Part shown: piece by piece, positions 34,156 through 40,700 of the stretch
Position numbering within the stretch: position 1 is the stretch's first letter
Layout: the number at the start of each line of letters is the position of its first letter
Origin: Bacteroidaceae bacterium
GTDB taxonomy: Bacteria; Bacteroidota; Bacteroidia; Bacteroidales; Bacteroidaceae
Direction: 5' to 3'
Assembly (NCBI GenBank): GCA_017642425.1
Contig: JAGCPB010000046.1
Span: 1-40,700, forward strand
Length of the DNA: 40,700 bases
The notes under the pieces: generated by a model
What the model saw: only the letters and a program-made list of their open reading frames with translations
What the model was told of the DNA's origin: nothing
Databases searched by the model: none
Program-made: the position numbers and the translations under genes

Positions 34156-36290
34156 ATCATTGTCTCAATCTTGTTCAACATCTTGACGGTTGCCTTGATG
34201 GCAGCCTCGGTCTGGTCGGCATCCAGGCCGCGGGTCTTGAATTCGGTGCCTTTAAAGTTCCATGTAATAATGGTCTGTACAAAGGCATCGGTGCGGCCGC
34301 CGGGCGGGATTGACACGGTATAGTTGGTCAGTATCGGGAACGGTTTGTCCAGCCCGGCGTATATCTTGCGCAGCGCACGCACAAAGGCATCATACTGACC
34401 GTCACCGGTGGCGGCCTCCTGATAGGGCTGTCCGTCTATTTCAATCTTGACGGTTGCCTGCGGACGCAGTCCCTGGGTAAGGCTGAGCGAATAGTTCAGC
34501 ACCCGGATGCGCTGCTCCTCCTGTTCGTGGTGCAGAACGTCATGTACAATGTACGGCAGGTCATCCTGAGTAACCTGCTCCTTCTTAACGCCCAGTTCAA
34601 TTATGCGGTCGGTCACCTTGCGCATGGACTCCTCATCAAGTTCTATGCCCATGGCCATAAGGTTCATCTGGATATTGGCCTTGCCGCTGTTCTTACCCAG
34701 GGCATATTCACGCACGCGGCCAAACCGCTCCGGCAGCAGGGCGTTGAAATAGAGGTTATCCTTCTTATCGCCATCGGCATGAACGCCGGCGCACTGCGTA
34801 AACACAAACTCGCCCACCACGGGCATATTGTGCGGAATATGTATGCCGCTGTCCAGCTCCACCTGACGGCTCACCTTGAACAGGCGACTCTCATTCAGCC
34901 CAGTCTCCACGCCCATCTGGTCATTGAGCATAGCCATTACGCTGCCCAGCGGAGCGTTACCAGCCCTCTCGCCCAGACCGTTCACTGTCACATGGACACC
35001 CTTTACGCCGGCCTTGACAGCCGCATAGACATTGGCCACAGCCAGGTCATAGTCATTGTGTGCATGGAAATCAAAATGTATCATAGGATAGCGCTCCACC
35101 ATACGGCGGCAGTACTCCAGAGTGGTATCGGGATTGAGAATACCCAGTGTATCGGGAAGCATCACACGCTTTACCGGCATTGCAGCAAGGGCATCCATCA
35201 GGTCAAACACGTATTTGGACGAGCGTTTCATGCCGTTACTCCAGTCTTCCAGATAGACGTTCACCTCCATACCGCGACTTACCGCATACTCAACGGTGCT
35301 CCGTATATCAGCTATATGCTGGTCGGCAGTCTTGCCCAACTGTGCGGTAACGTGCTTGAGACTGCCCTTGCAGAGCAGGTTCATAACCCGGCAACCGGCC
35401 TCCATTATCCAATCGGCCGAGCGGTTCCGGTCAACAAATCCCAGCACCTCGACGCGCCCCAGCAGACCGTTTCGATGCGCCCAATCGGCAATCCCCTTCA
35501 CGCAATCCTGCTCGCGGTCCGATACCATGGCCGATGCAATCTCCACGCGATCCACATTCAGGTCCGACAGCAAAGACTGGACAATGCTCAGTTTCTCCTG
35601 GTTAGAGAAACTCACACCCGATGTCTGCTCGCCGTCACGCAGCGTGGTGTCCAGAATCTCTATGTAACGCCCGCGGGATGCACGGCCCTCATACGCCTCG
35701 ATATCGGCCTTACGGCTAAGCAGATAGTCAATGTCATCATAGCCGTTAAGCAGGCAGAGTTTCTTGTAGCTGTCAATCTCAAACTTCTCGTAGTGTCCGG
35801 TGCCCAGATTGGTAACTGTCTGCTCCTGCAGATCTACACGTACCACAGCCTTTGGGTTTGAAGTCACAGTCCGCGCCAGTTCATCGCGGAAAGCGGTGCT
35901 CACGGTAACCGGCAGCACAAAGCAGTTCAGCAGGTTGCCGCGGTGTATATCGGCAAAACGGTCCGATATCACCACCCTGATGCCGTAACCCGCAATTGCC
36001 CATGCGGCATGCTCGCGGCTGGAGCCCGATCCCCAGTTGGTGCCGGCAATAACTATCTCGTGACAGCCTTTGTGCGGACGCTCGCTGTAATCGGGGTTAT
36101 TTAGCACAAACTCCTGCACCGGCTTGCCGTCTGCCCCGTAACGCAGGTCATGCATGAACGCATCGCCAAAATAGCCCAGGTCACGGGTGGTAGCTGCCAT
36201 ATAACGGGCCGGTATTATAAGGTCCGTATTGCAGTTGTCTATATTTATGGGAATGCAGGTTGATTCCACTATATTCATTTTCCTTTCCAT
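34152..36290 (-). CDS. Fused isopropylmalate dehydratase small subunit and citramalate/isopropylmalate synthase-like enzyme (LeuD-CimA)
   Basis: One uninterrupted frame encodes two enzymes. Residues ~5-200 are Leu[49 protein letters not shown]. After a ~10-residue linker ([10 protein letters not shown], near 35680) residues ~208-712 are an HMGL-like synthase: [35 protein letters not shown] (metal-binding HxHN), [26 protein letters not shown], and a C-terminal LeuA-type allosteric domain. The HAHNDYD form is closer to citramalate synthase (CimA) than the HCHND of the LeuA encoded upstream. In other Bacteroides, leuD and this second synthase are separate neighbouring genes. The frame can start at GTG 36296, ATG 36290 or ATG 36278; the middle is used. 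It starts two bases after leuC. Confidence 0.88.
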   Translation of the reverse strand: MERKMNIVESTCIPINIDNCNTDLIIPARYMAATTRDLGYFGDAFMHDLRYGADGKPVQEFVLNNPDYSERPHKGCHEIVIAGTNWGSGSSREHAAWAIAGYGIRVVISDRFADIHRGNLLNCFVLPVTVSTAFRDELARTVTSNPKAVVRVDLQEQTVTNLGTGHYEKFEIDSYKKLCLLNGYDDIDYLLSRKADIEAYEGRASRGRYIEILDTTLRDGEQTSGVSFSNQEKLSIVQSLLSDLNVDRVEIASAMVSDREQDCVKGIADWAHRNGLLGRVEVLGFVDRNRSADWIMEAGCRVMNLLCKGSLKHVTAQLGKTADQHIADIRSTVEYAVSRGMEVNVYLEDWSNGMKRSSKYVFDLMDALAAMPVKRVMLPDTLGILNPDTTLEYCRRMVERYPMIHFDFHAHNDYDLAVANVYAAVKAGVKGVHVTVNGLGERAGNAPLGSVMAMLNDQMGVETGLNESRLFKVSRQVELDSGIHIPHNMPVVGEFVFTQCAGVHADGDKKDNLYFNALLPERFGRVREYALGKNSGKANIQMNLMAMGIELDEESMRKVTDRIIELGVKKEQVTQDDLPYIVHDVLHHEQEEQRIRVLNYSLSLTQGLRPQATVKIEIDGQPYQEAATGDGQYDAFVRALRKIYAGLDKPFPILTNYTVSIPPGGRTDAFVQTIITWNFKGTEFKTRGLDADQTEAAIKATVKMLNKIETMI

Positions 36291-36292
36291 AG

Positions 36293-37690
36293 TCACAAGA
36301 GTTTACGGGGGTCAGTTATCACACCGGTTATAGCGCTGGCTGCCACAGTGAGCGGACTGGCCAGAACGGTTCTGGAGCCGGGCCCCTGACGGCCCACAAA
36401 GTTGCGGTTTGAGGTGGATATGCACAGCTTACCTGCCGGAACCTTATCGGGGTTCATGGCCAGACAGGCCGAGCATGACGGCAGACGCAGTTCAAAACCG
36501 GCCTCCTCAAGTATCTTGTCTATACACTCCTCTATTATCTGACGGCGTACTGCCCATGATCCGGGCACCAGCCAGGCGGTTACCCCTGGAGCCTTGTGCT
36601 GTCCCTGCACCACGCTTGCAAACGCGCGGAAATCCTCTATACGGCCGTTGGTGCATGCGCCCAGGAAACACCAATCTACAGGTGTGCCCTCCAGTTTCTG
36701 CCCTGGCTTGAACTGCATGTAGTCCAGCTGAACTTTCAGCTGCTCACGCTCCGCATCAGACAATCCTTCATATACAGGAACGGTGCCGTCAATTGCGATT
36801 CCCGCACCGGGATTGGTTCCGTAGGTAATGCGCGGTGCAATGTCATCGGCATAGAATGTTACCTCGCGGTCAAAACGGGCGTCGTCATCAGTGCGCAGAT
36901 TTCGCCAGACAGCTACCGCACGGTCCCAATCGGCACCCTTGGGCGCATACTCGCGCCCGCGCAGCCAGCTGAACGTGGTCTCATCGGGAGCAATCAGACC
37001 GGCACGGCTGCCCATCTCTATGGACAGGTTGGACAGCGTGAGCCTGCCCTCCATAGACATCTCGCGCACTACCTGTCCTGCATACTCCACTGCATATCCC
37101 GTTGCACCCGATGTGGTCATCTGGGCCATTATGTACAATGCCACATCCTTGGCGGTAACACCCTTGCCCAGCTTACCTTCAATATTTATGCGCATGGTCT
37201 TGGGCTTGAACTGAAGTATGCACTCTGATGCCAGTATCTGCGCCACCTGTGATGTGCCTATACCCATTGCCACAGCACCCAGAGCACCGTGTGTTGAGGT
37301 GTGCGAGTCGCCGCACATGATGGTCATTCCGGGCAGCGACAGGCCTTTCTCCGGGCCCACCACATGGATTATTCCGTTATCGGGAGTACCCATACCGAAA
37401 CATTTTATCCCAAACTCGCGGCAGTTACTCTCCAGCGTCTCAACCTGCTTGCGACCCACAGGGTCTTCTATGCTGTCCTGACAGTTTGACGGCGTATTGT
37501 GGTCAGGCATAGCAAACACCTTATCGGGGCGCAGCACGCCGCAGCCCTTGTCGCGGATAGCATCAAACGCCTGCGGGGTGGTAACCTCATGGCAGTACAA
37601 ACGGTCTATATAAAGTACGTCAGGTCCGTCGGGGACTGACTGCACCACATGGGCGCTCCATATCTTGTCAAACAGCGTCTTTCCCATCAC
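36293..37690 (-). CDS. leuC: 3-isopropylmalate dehydratase large subunit
   Basis: A 465-residue aconitase-family protein that isomerises 2- to 3-isopropylmalate with the LeuD part of the downstream fusion. The [4Fe-4S] cysteines are visible in [11 protein letters not shown] (first) and [14 protein letters not shown] (CxxC). Also present are the family signatures [20 protein letters not shown] and [14 protein letters not shown]. Its start overlaps the end of leuA by about 20 bases; two adjacent ATGs (37690, 37687) are possible. Homologues in the citramalate route also dehydrate citramalate. Confidence 0.96.
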   Translation of the reverse strand: MMGKTLFDKIWSAHVVQSVPDGPDVLYIDRLYCHEVTTPQAFDAIRDKGCGVLRPDKVFAMPDHNTPSNCQDSIEDPVGRKQVETLESNCREFGIKCFGMGTPDNGIIHVVGPEKGLSLPGMTIMCGDSHTSTHGALGAVAMGIGTSQVAQILASECILQFKPKTMRINIEGKLGKGVTAKDVALYIMAQMTTSGATGYAVEYAGQVVREMSMEGRLTLSNLSIEMGSRAGLIAPDETTFSWLRGREYAPKGADWDRAVAVWRNLRTDDDARFDREVTFYADDIAPRITYGTNPGAGIAIDGTVPVYEGLSDAEREQLKVQLDYMQFKPGQKLEGTPVDWCFLGACTNGRIEDFRAFASVVQGQHKAPGVTAWLVPGSWAVRRQIIEECIDKILEEAGFELRLPSCSACLAMNPDKVPAGKLCISTSNRNFVGRQGPGSRTVLASPLTVAASAITGVITDPRKLL

Positions 37691-39194
37691 TCTCAGGTTT
37701 GAATTTGTTTATACAGTCTATATAAGCCTCCACGCTGGCGGTAACTATATCGGTGTCCGACCCGAATCCGTAGTACAGATGCCCGTCATTCTCCACCTGC
37801 ATGTGTACCTTACACATATCGTCCGATCCCTTGGACAGCGCCTGGATTGTCATCTCCTTAAGCGTCATGGTGCGGCGGATTATCTGCTTGAGTGCCTTGA
37901 TCGATGCATCAAGCGGTCCGTTTCCGGTTGACTGGGCACTGAATGAACGGCCATCAACGTTCAGACGTATGGTGGCATCGGGTACCACACCTTTTCCGGT
38001 AGTCACCTCCAGCGCCTCCAGTTTTACATGACGCTTGGCGGCTACATCGGCCCCGGCCAGCATCAGTATGTCATCGTCGGTAAGCTCCTTCTTCTTATCG
38101 GCCAGCTTCAGGAAGGCCTCATATATGCGGTTCATGGCTATAGCATCCACCTTAACACCCAGAGCAGTAAGGCGGTGCTTGAGTGCGGCTCGGCCGGACC
38201 GGGCAGTCATAACTATATTAGCTTCTTCCAGGCCCACATCCTTTGGGTCTATTATCTCATACGTACTGGTGTTCTTGAGCACGCCGTCCTGGTGTATGCC
38301 GCTGGAGTGCGCAAACGCGTTGCGTCCCACTATTGCCTTGTTGAACTGAACCGGCATGCTCATTAGTGATGATACCAGACGGCTTGCGGCGGTAATTCTC
38401 TGGGTGTTGATTCCGCACTCCAGAGGTATGCTGTGATGGCACTTAAGGATCATAGCAATCTCCTCGAGCGATGTGTTTCCGGCCCTCTCGCCCACACCGT
38501 TTACGGTCACCTCCACCTGGCGCGCTCCGTTCAGCACGCCGCTCATGGTGTTGGCCGTAGCCATTCCCAGGTCATTGTGACAGTGGGTGGAAAGGATTGC
38601 CTTACCGTTGGCCAGACCATCCACATGCTCCATCAGATAGCGTATTTTGGCTCCGTATTCATCGGGCAGACAGTAACCCGTAGTATCAGGTATATTTATT
38701 ATGGTGGCGCCGGCCTTGATTACAGCATCGGCCACACGTGCCAGATATTCGTTATCGGTGCGGCCGGCATCCTCGGCATAGAACTCCACTTCATCAACCC
38801 TTTTTGACACGGCATATTTCACTGCGGCTACGGCACGCTCCAGAATCTCATCGCGGGTGCTGTTGAACTTATATAGAATATGCTCATCGCTTGTGCCTAT
38901 CCCGGTGTGTATGCGCTTCAGCTTGGCATACTGCAACGCCTGGGCCGCAGCATCAATATCGGCCTCAATGGAACGGGTAAGAGCACATATAACGGGTCTG
39001 GATACCGCACGCGATATCTCCACCACCGAATTGAAATCGCCCGGGCTGCTCACGGGAAAGCCAGCCTCAATCACATCCACACCAAGCGCTTCAAGCTGAC
39101 GCGCAACCTCAATCTTCTCAATCGTATTGAGCTGGCATCCGGGGACCTGTTCGCCGTCCCTGAGAGTCGTGTCAAAGAAAATCAGTCTGTCCAT
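37668..39194 (-). CDS. leuA: 2-isopropylmalate synthase
   Basis: A 508-residue enzyme condensing acetyl-CoA with 2-oxoisovalerate. Motifs: [52 protein letters not shown] (metal-binding HxHN), [27 protein letters not shown] and a C-terminal leucine-binding LeuA dimer domain (about residues 390-500). It is the first structural gene of the operon; its ATG at 39194 lies only nine bases after the T-run of the attenuator, so ribosome access and terminator formation are closely linked. Confidence 0.96.
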   Translation of the reverse strand: MDRLIFFDTTLRDGEQVPGCQLNTIEKIEVARQLEALGVDVIEAGFPVSSPGDFNSVVEISRAVSRPVICALTRSIEADIDAAAQALQYAKLKRIHTGIGTSDEHILYKFNSTRDEILERAVAAVKYAVSKRVDEVEFYAEDAGRTDNEYLARVADAVIKAGATIINIPDTTGYCLPDEYGAKIRYLMEHVDGLANGKAILSTHCHNDLGMATANTMSGVLNGARQVEVTVNGVGERAGNTSLEEIAMILKCHHSIPLECGINTQRITAASRLVSSLMSMPVQFNKAIVGRNAFAHSSGIHQDGVLKNTSTYEIIDPKDVGLEEANIVMTARSGRAALKHRLTALGVKVDAIAMNRIYEAFLKLADKKKELTDDDILMLAGADVAAKRHVKLEALEVTTGKGVVPDATIRLNVDGRSFSAQSTGNGPLDASIKALKQIIRRTMTLKEMTIQALSKGSDDMCKVHMQVENDGHLYYGFGSDTDIVTASVEAYIDCINKFKPESDGKDAV

Positions 39195-39203
39195 TGTATC
39201 ATT

Positions 39204-39237
39204 AAAAAAGCCTCTCTCACTTCTGTGAGAAAGGCTT
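39204..39237 (-). terminator. leuA: Attenuator terminator of the leu operon
   Basis: On the minus strand AAGCCTTTCTCAC (39237-39225), loop AGAA, GTGAGAGAGGCTT (39220-39208) and six T (39209-39204): a 13-bp stem with one G-U pair and a T-run. It stands between the leader peptide and leuA. The 5' arm can instead pair with the end of the leader-peptide coding region (TGTGAGGAAG, 39286-39277, with CTTTCTCACA, 39233-39224), an antiterminator of 10 bp. Confidence 0.9.
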
Positions 39238-39271
39238 TAGCATTTATTTTGACTCAGATCAGATATATGCG

Positions 39272-39337
39272 TCAGGCTTCCTCACACCGGCAGTCCGGAA
39301 TGATAATGGAAATGATAATCAAGCCCTGCAGTCGCAT
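39272..39337 (-). CDS. Isoleucine-rich leader peptide of the leu operon
   Basis: A 21-codon ORF, beginning MRLQG and containing LIIISIIIP, ending with EEA and TGA. Six of 21 codons are isoleucine (ATT/ATC), in two runs of three, and two are leucine (CTG, TTG). The peptide begins about 25 bases after the predicted transcript start and ends just before the antiterminator arm, the classical arrangement for ribosome-stalling attenuation. Scarcity of charged isoleucyl-tRNA would stall the ribosome at residues 7-13, leaving codons 17-20 free to pair and block the terminator. Confidence 0.88.
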   Translation of the reverse strand: MRLQGLIIISIIIPDCRCEEA

Positions 39338-39368
39338 AAATCTTCTCAGTTTTTGTCTTTATTTGCCG

Positions 39369-39399
39369 CAAAGGTAAACACACTATTTAAAAACGCCAA
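39369..39399 (-). promoter_or_regulatory. Promoter of the leu operon
   Basis: TTGG (39399-39396), 19 bases, TACCTTTG (39376-39369) on the minus strand, with an expected start near 39362 and a leader of about 170 bases. It lies immediately after the stop of the MetH activation gene. The rest of 39195-39404 is the leader peptide and attenuator. Confidence 0.75.
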
Positions 39400-39404
39400 T
39401 ATTC

Positions 39405-40106
39405 TTACCCGTTTTTTCTCTTATAGCAGTCCTTCATATCGCAGATACCGCATGTATACGGCAAGTAACGCACATCAGGTCCGATGCCAATAACGCCGCT
39501 CACCGATTTCATGGGCAGCATAAGGCAGGATTCCGTGAGTTCAATGCCGCATGGGTTCTGCTCCGGGAACAGACTAAACAGCGCCGGTTGTGCCGATACA
39601 TGCCAGCCGCAGTAACCCGGGCTGAAACGGTTAGTGCGCTTGTATCCCGCCGGATCAATCTCTTTCTGCAGCACAATCTCCATATAATCAGCCACACTTT
39701 CCACAATCTGGCTGCCCACGCAGTCCATAGCGTAGGTCTGGAACATATCATCGCGGCGCTTTACCGCATCGGTCCACTGAAAATAACCGGAGCCCACGGT
39801 TGCAACGAACACGGCATACTTCTGTGCTCCGCGCAGCTGGCGGCAGATAATCTTGCCTGCATCAAAAGTCACAGGACCCTTCTCCCCTATTAATGTAAAC
39901 TGATTGGCATCCAAATCAAGGCTGCCGTCTACAATCACATACTTGAACTGAGGGCGCAGAAACTGGGCGGACTCTCGCAGCAGATACTCGGTGGTACGCA
40001 CGGTTTGAGCATCGGGCTCACCGTCCTTGTACCCCATGAAGGAATAAACCTCTTTCAGAGGGATTTCCAATCTGTTCAAATCAACCTGCTCCCAAGCCAT
40101 AAACAT
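39405..40106 (-). CDS. Free-standing vitamin B12-dependent methionine synthase activation domain protein
   Basis: The 233-residue protein matches the MetH activation (reactivation) domain, which binds S-adenosylmethionine during reductive methylation of oxidised cobalamin: KIICRQLRGAQKYAVFVATV, DCVGSQIVESVADYMEIVL, and the strongly conserved TNRFSPGYCGWHVSAQPALF. A C-terminal cysteine motif (TCGICDMKDCYKRK) is an addition not found in E. coli MetH. In E. coli this domain is the C-terminus of MetH; here it is a separate gene, so the main MetH is presumably encoded elsewhere in a shorter form. It follows thrC by three bases. A start at the second ATG (third codon) is also possible. Confidence 0.88.
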   Translation of the reverse strand: MFMAWEQVDLNRLEIPLKEVYSFMGYKDGEPDAQTVRTTEYLLRESAQFLRPQFKYVIVDGSLDLDANQFTLIGEKGPVTFDAGKIICRQLRGAQKYAVFVATVGSGYFQWTDAVKRRDDMFQTYAMDCVGSQIVESVADYMEIVLQKEIDPAGYKRTNRFSPGYCGWHVSAQPALFSLFPEQNPCGIELTESCLMLPMKSVSGVIGIGPDVRYLPYTCGICDMKDCYKRKNG

Positions 40107-40109
40107 CGT

Positions 40110-40700
40110 TTACTTTGATTCCTCAAAAAGGAATTTGCGAAAATCCGCGTAGTCCTTACTTATCTCCACACTCTGCTTGGTGCCCTTCATGAAGGCCTGC
40201 AGGCGGGCTGGAATCTCCACGTCACCGCCGGTGATGGCATCCACCTTCTCCTTGAACTTGGCGGGATGTGCGGTCTCCAGAAATACGCCGTACTCACCGG
40301 GCTGCAACTGCTCCCTGAGGGCTCGATAACCGCATGTTCCGTGCGGGTCAAGCAGATAACCGGTACGCTGGTAGCACTCCTTAAGGGTCTCCTTAATCTG
40401 CTCGTCAGTGTAAGTTGAACCGCTGATGTGACCTGCAATATCCTTGTGTGAGCCGCCGTACAGGGCAAGAACACGTGCAAAGTTGCTGGGATCGCCCACA
40501 TCCATTGCGTTGGCCAGTGTCTGAACCGATGGCTTGGGGCTATATACTCCGGTCTGGAGGTAGTTGTAGAATATGTCGTTGGCGTTGTTGGCGGCAATGA
40601 ATCGCTTTACGGGCAGTCCCATGAACCAGCCGATCAGTCCAGCTGTGATATTGCCAAAATTACCGCTGGGCACGCAGATTACCAGATTATCGGCCTTGCC
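40110..40700 (-). CDS. thrC: Threonine synthase, C-terminal part (5' end outside window)
   Basis: The frame is open at the right edge (KADNLVICVPSGNFG) and ends at 40110, giving 196 residues. VPSGNFGNITAGLIGWFMGL is the phosphate-cup region that holds the pyridoxal phosphate, and LDPHGTCGYRAL, FLETAHPAKF and the C-terminal tail fit the family. Threonine synthase converts phosphohomoserine to threonine, the precursor of isoleucine by the ordinary deaminase route. The N-terminal half with the lysine that binds the cofactor lies outside the window. Confidence 0.95.
   Translation of the reverse strand, partial: GKADNLVICVPSGNFGNITAGLIGWFMGLPVKRFIAANNANDIFYNYLQTGVYSPKPSVQTLANAMDVGDPSNFARVLALYGGSHKDIAGHISGSTYTDEQIKETLKECYQRTGYLLDPHGTCGYRALREQLQPGEYGVFLETAHPAKFKEKVDAITGGDVEIPARLQAFMKGTKQSVEISKDYADFRKFLFEESK

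Noticed and set aside
34527-35861. A 444-codon plus-strand open frame
   Set aside because: It is the mirror of the LeuD-CimA gene; its His/Leu/Val-rich composition is what the antisense of this codon usage gives.
34152-36290. The LeuD-synthase fusion as an assembly or sequencing error
   Set aside because: No frameshift is needed, the linker is in frame with normal codon use, both halves are complete and the operon is otherwise intact. A single missed stop codon cannot be excluded without reads.
1-40700. tRNA, rRNA, CRISPR arrays and insertion sequences
   Set aside because: None was seen: no cloverleaf, no repeat-spacer pattern and no transposase reading frame.

Overview
The window looks like a Bacteroidales chromosome. 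The evidence is the repeated Bacteroidota-type promoter (TTTG, about 19-21 bases, TAnnTTTG), the scarcity of Shine-Dalgarno sequences, the SusC-era lipoproteins with acidic residues after the lipobox cysteine, the DUF4465 and BtuG-like surface proteins, and the leuA-leuC-leuD-synthase-leuB gene order. No tRNA, rRNA, CRISPR array or intact transposase was seen.

Layout. 1-1.9 kb is an accessory, partly decayed stretch: a truncated-by-window AbiEi-type antitoxin gene, two small unrecognised or partial ORFs, candidate short-transcript signals and a 23-bp-arm hairpin. 1.9-5.4 kb holds a Rid-family protein/asparaginase pair (minus strand) divergent from an exported C1 peptidase. 5.4-13.2 kb is one tightly packed plus-strand operon: recJ, recQ, a DAHP synthase-chorismate mutase, an SGNH lipoprotein and a NatAB-type ABC exporter. 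A KefB-type antiporter faces it, stop codon to stop codon. 15.5-21.6 kb is a vitamin B12 uptake operon under a cobalamin riboswitch: DUF4465 lipoprotein, BtuB-like receptor, a long BtuG-like lipoprotein with an extra C-terminal domain, and a BtuF-like binding protein. 21.6-29.2 kb contains an orphan fragment of an adenylate-forming enzyme, a membrane LytTR regulator with candidate operators, a four-gene export operon (TolC, HlyD, two ABC-2 permeases, no ATPase) and a divergent AraC regulator. 29.2-32.5 kb carries a BtuC-like permease coupled to a CE1-type esterase and a metal-exporter-like protein. 32.6-33.1 kb is a DUF3237 protein. 33.1-39.4 kb is the leucine-type operon, read on the minus strand. 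39.4-40.7 kb holds a free-standing methionine-synthase activation domain and the end of thrC.

How genes work together. The strongest story is the leu operon. Its leader encodes a 21-residue peptide with a LIIISIIIP core, followed by a terminator ten bases before leuA and a competing antiterminator pairing, so it reads as a classical attenuator that senses isoleucine rather than leucine. Inside the operon, LeuD is fused in frame to a second, HAHND-type synthase that resembles citramalate synthase. Citramalate synthase with LeuCDB makes 2-oxobutyrate, the isoleucine precursor, so the regulator and the fusion support one model: a dual leucine/isoleucine operon with a LeuD-CimA fusion enzyme. The second theme is B12: a riboswitch operon with outer-membrane capture proteins, a separate BtuC, and a MetH activation protein that would use the cofactor. 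BtuD is not in the window.
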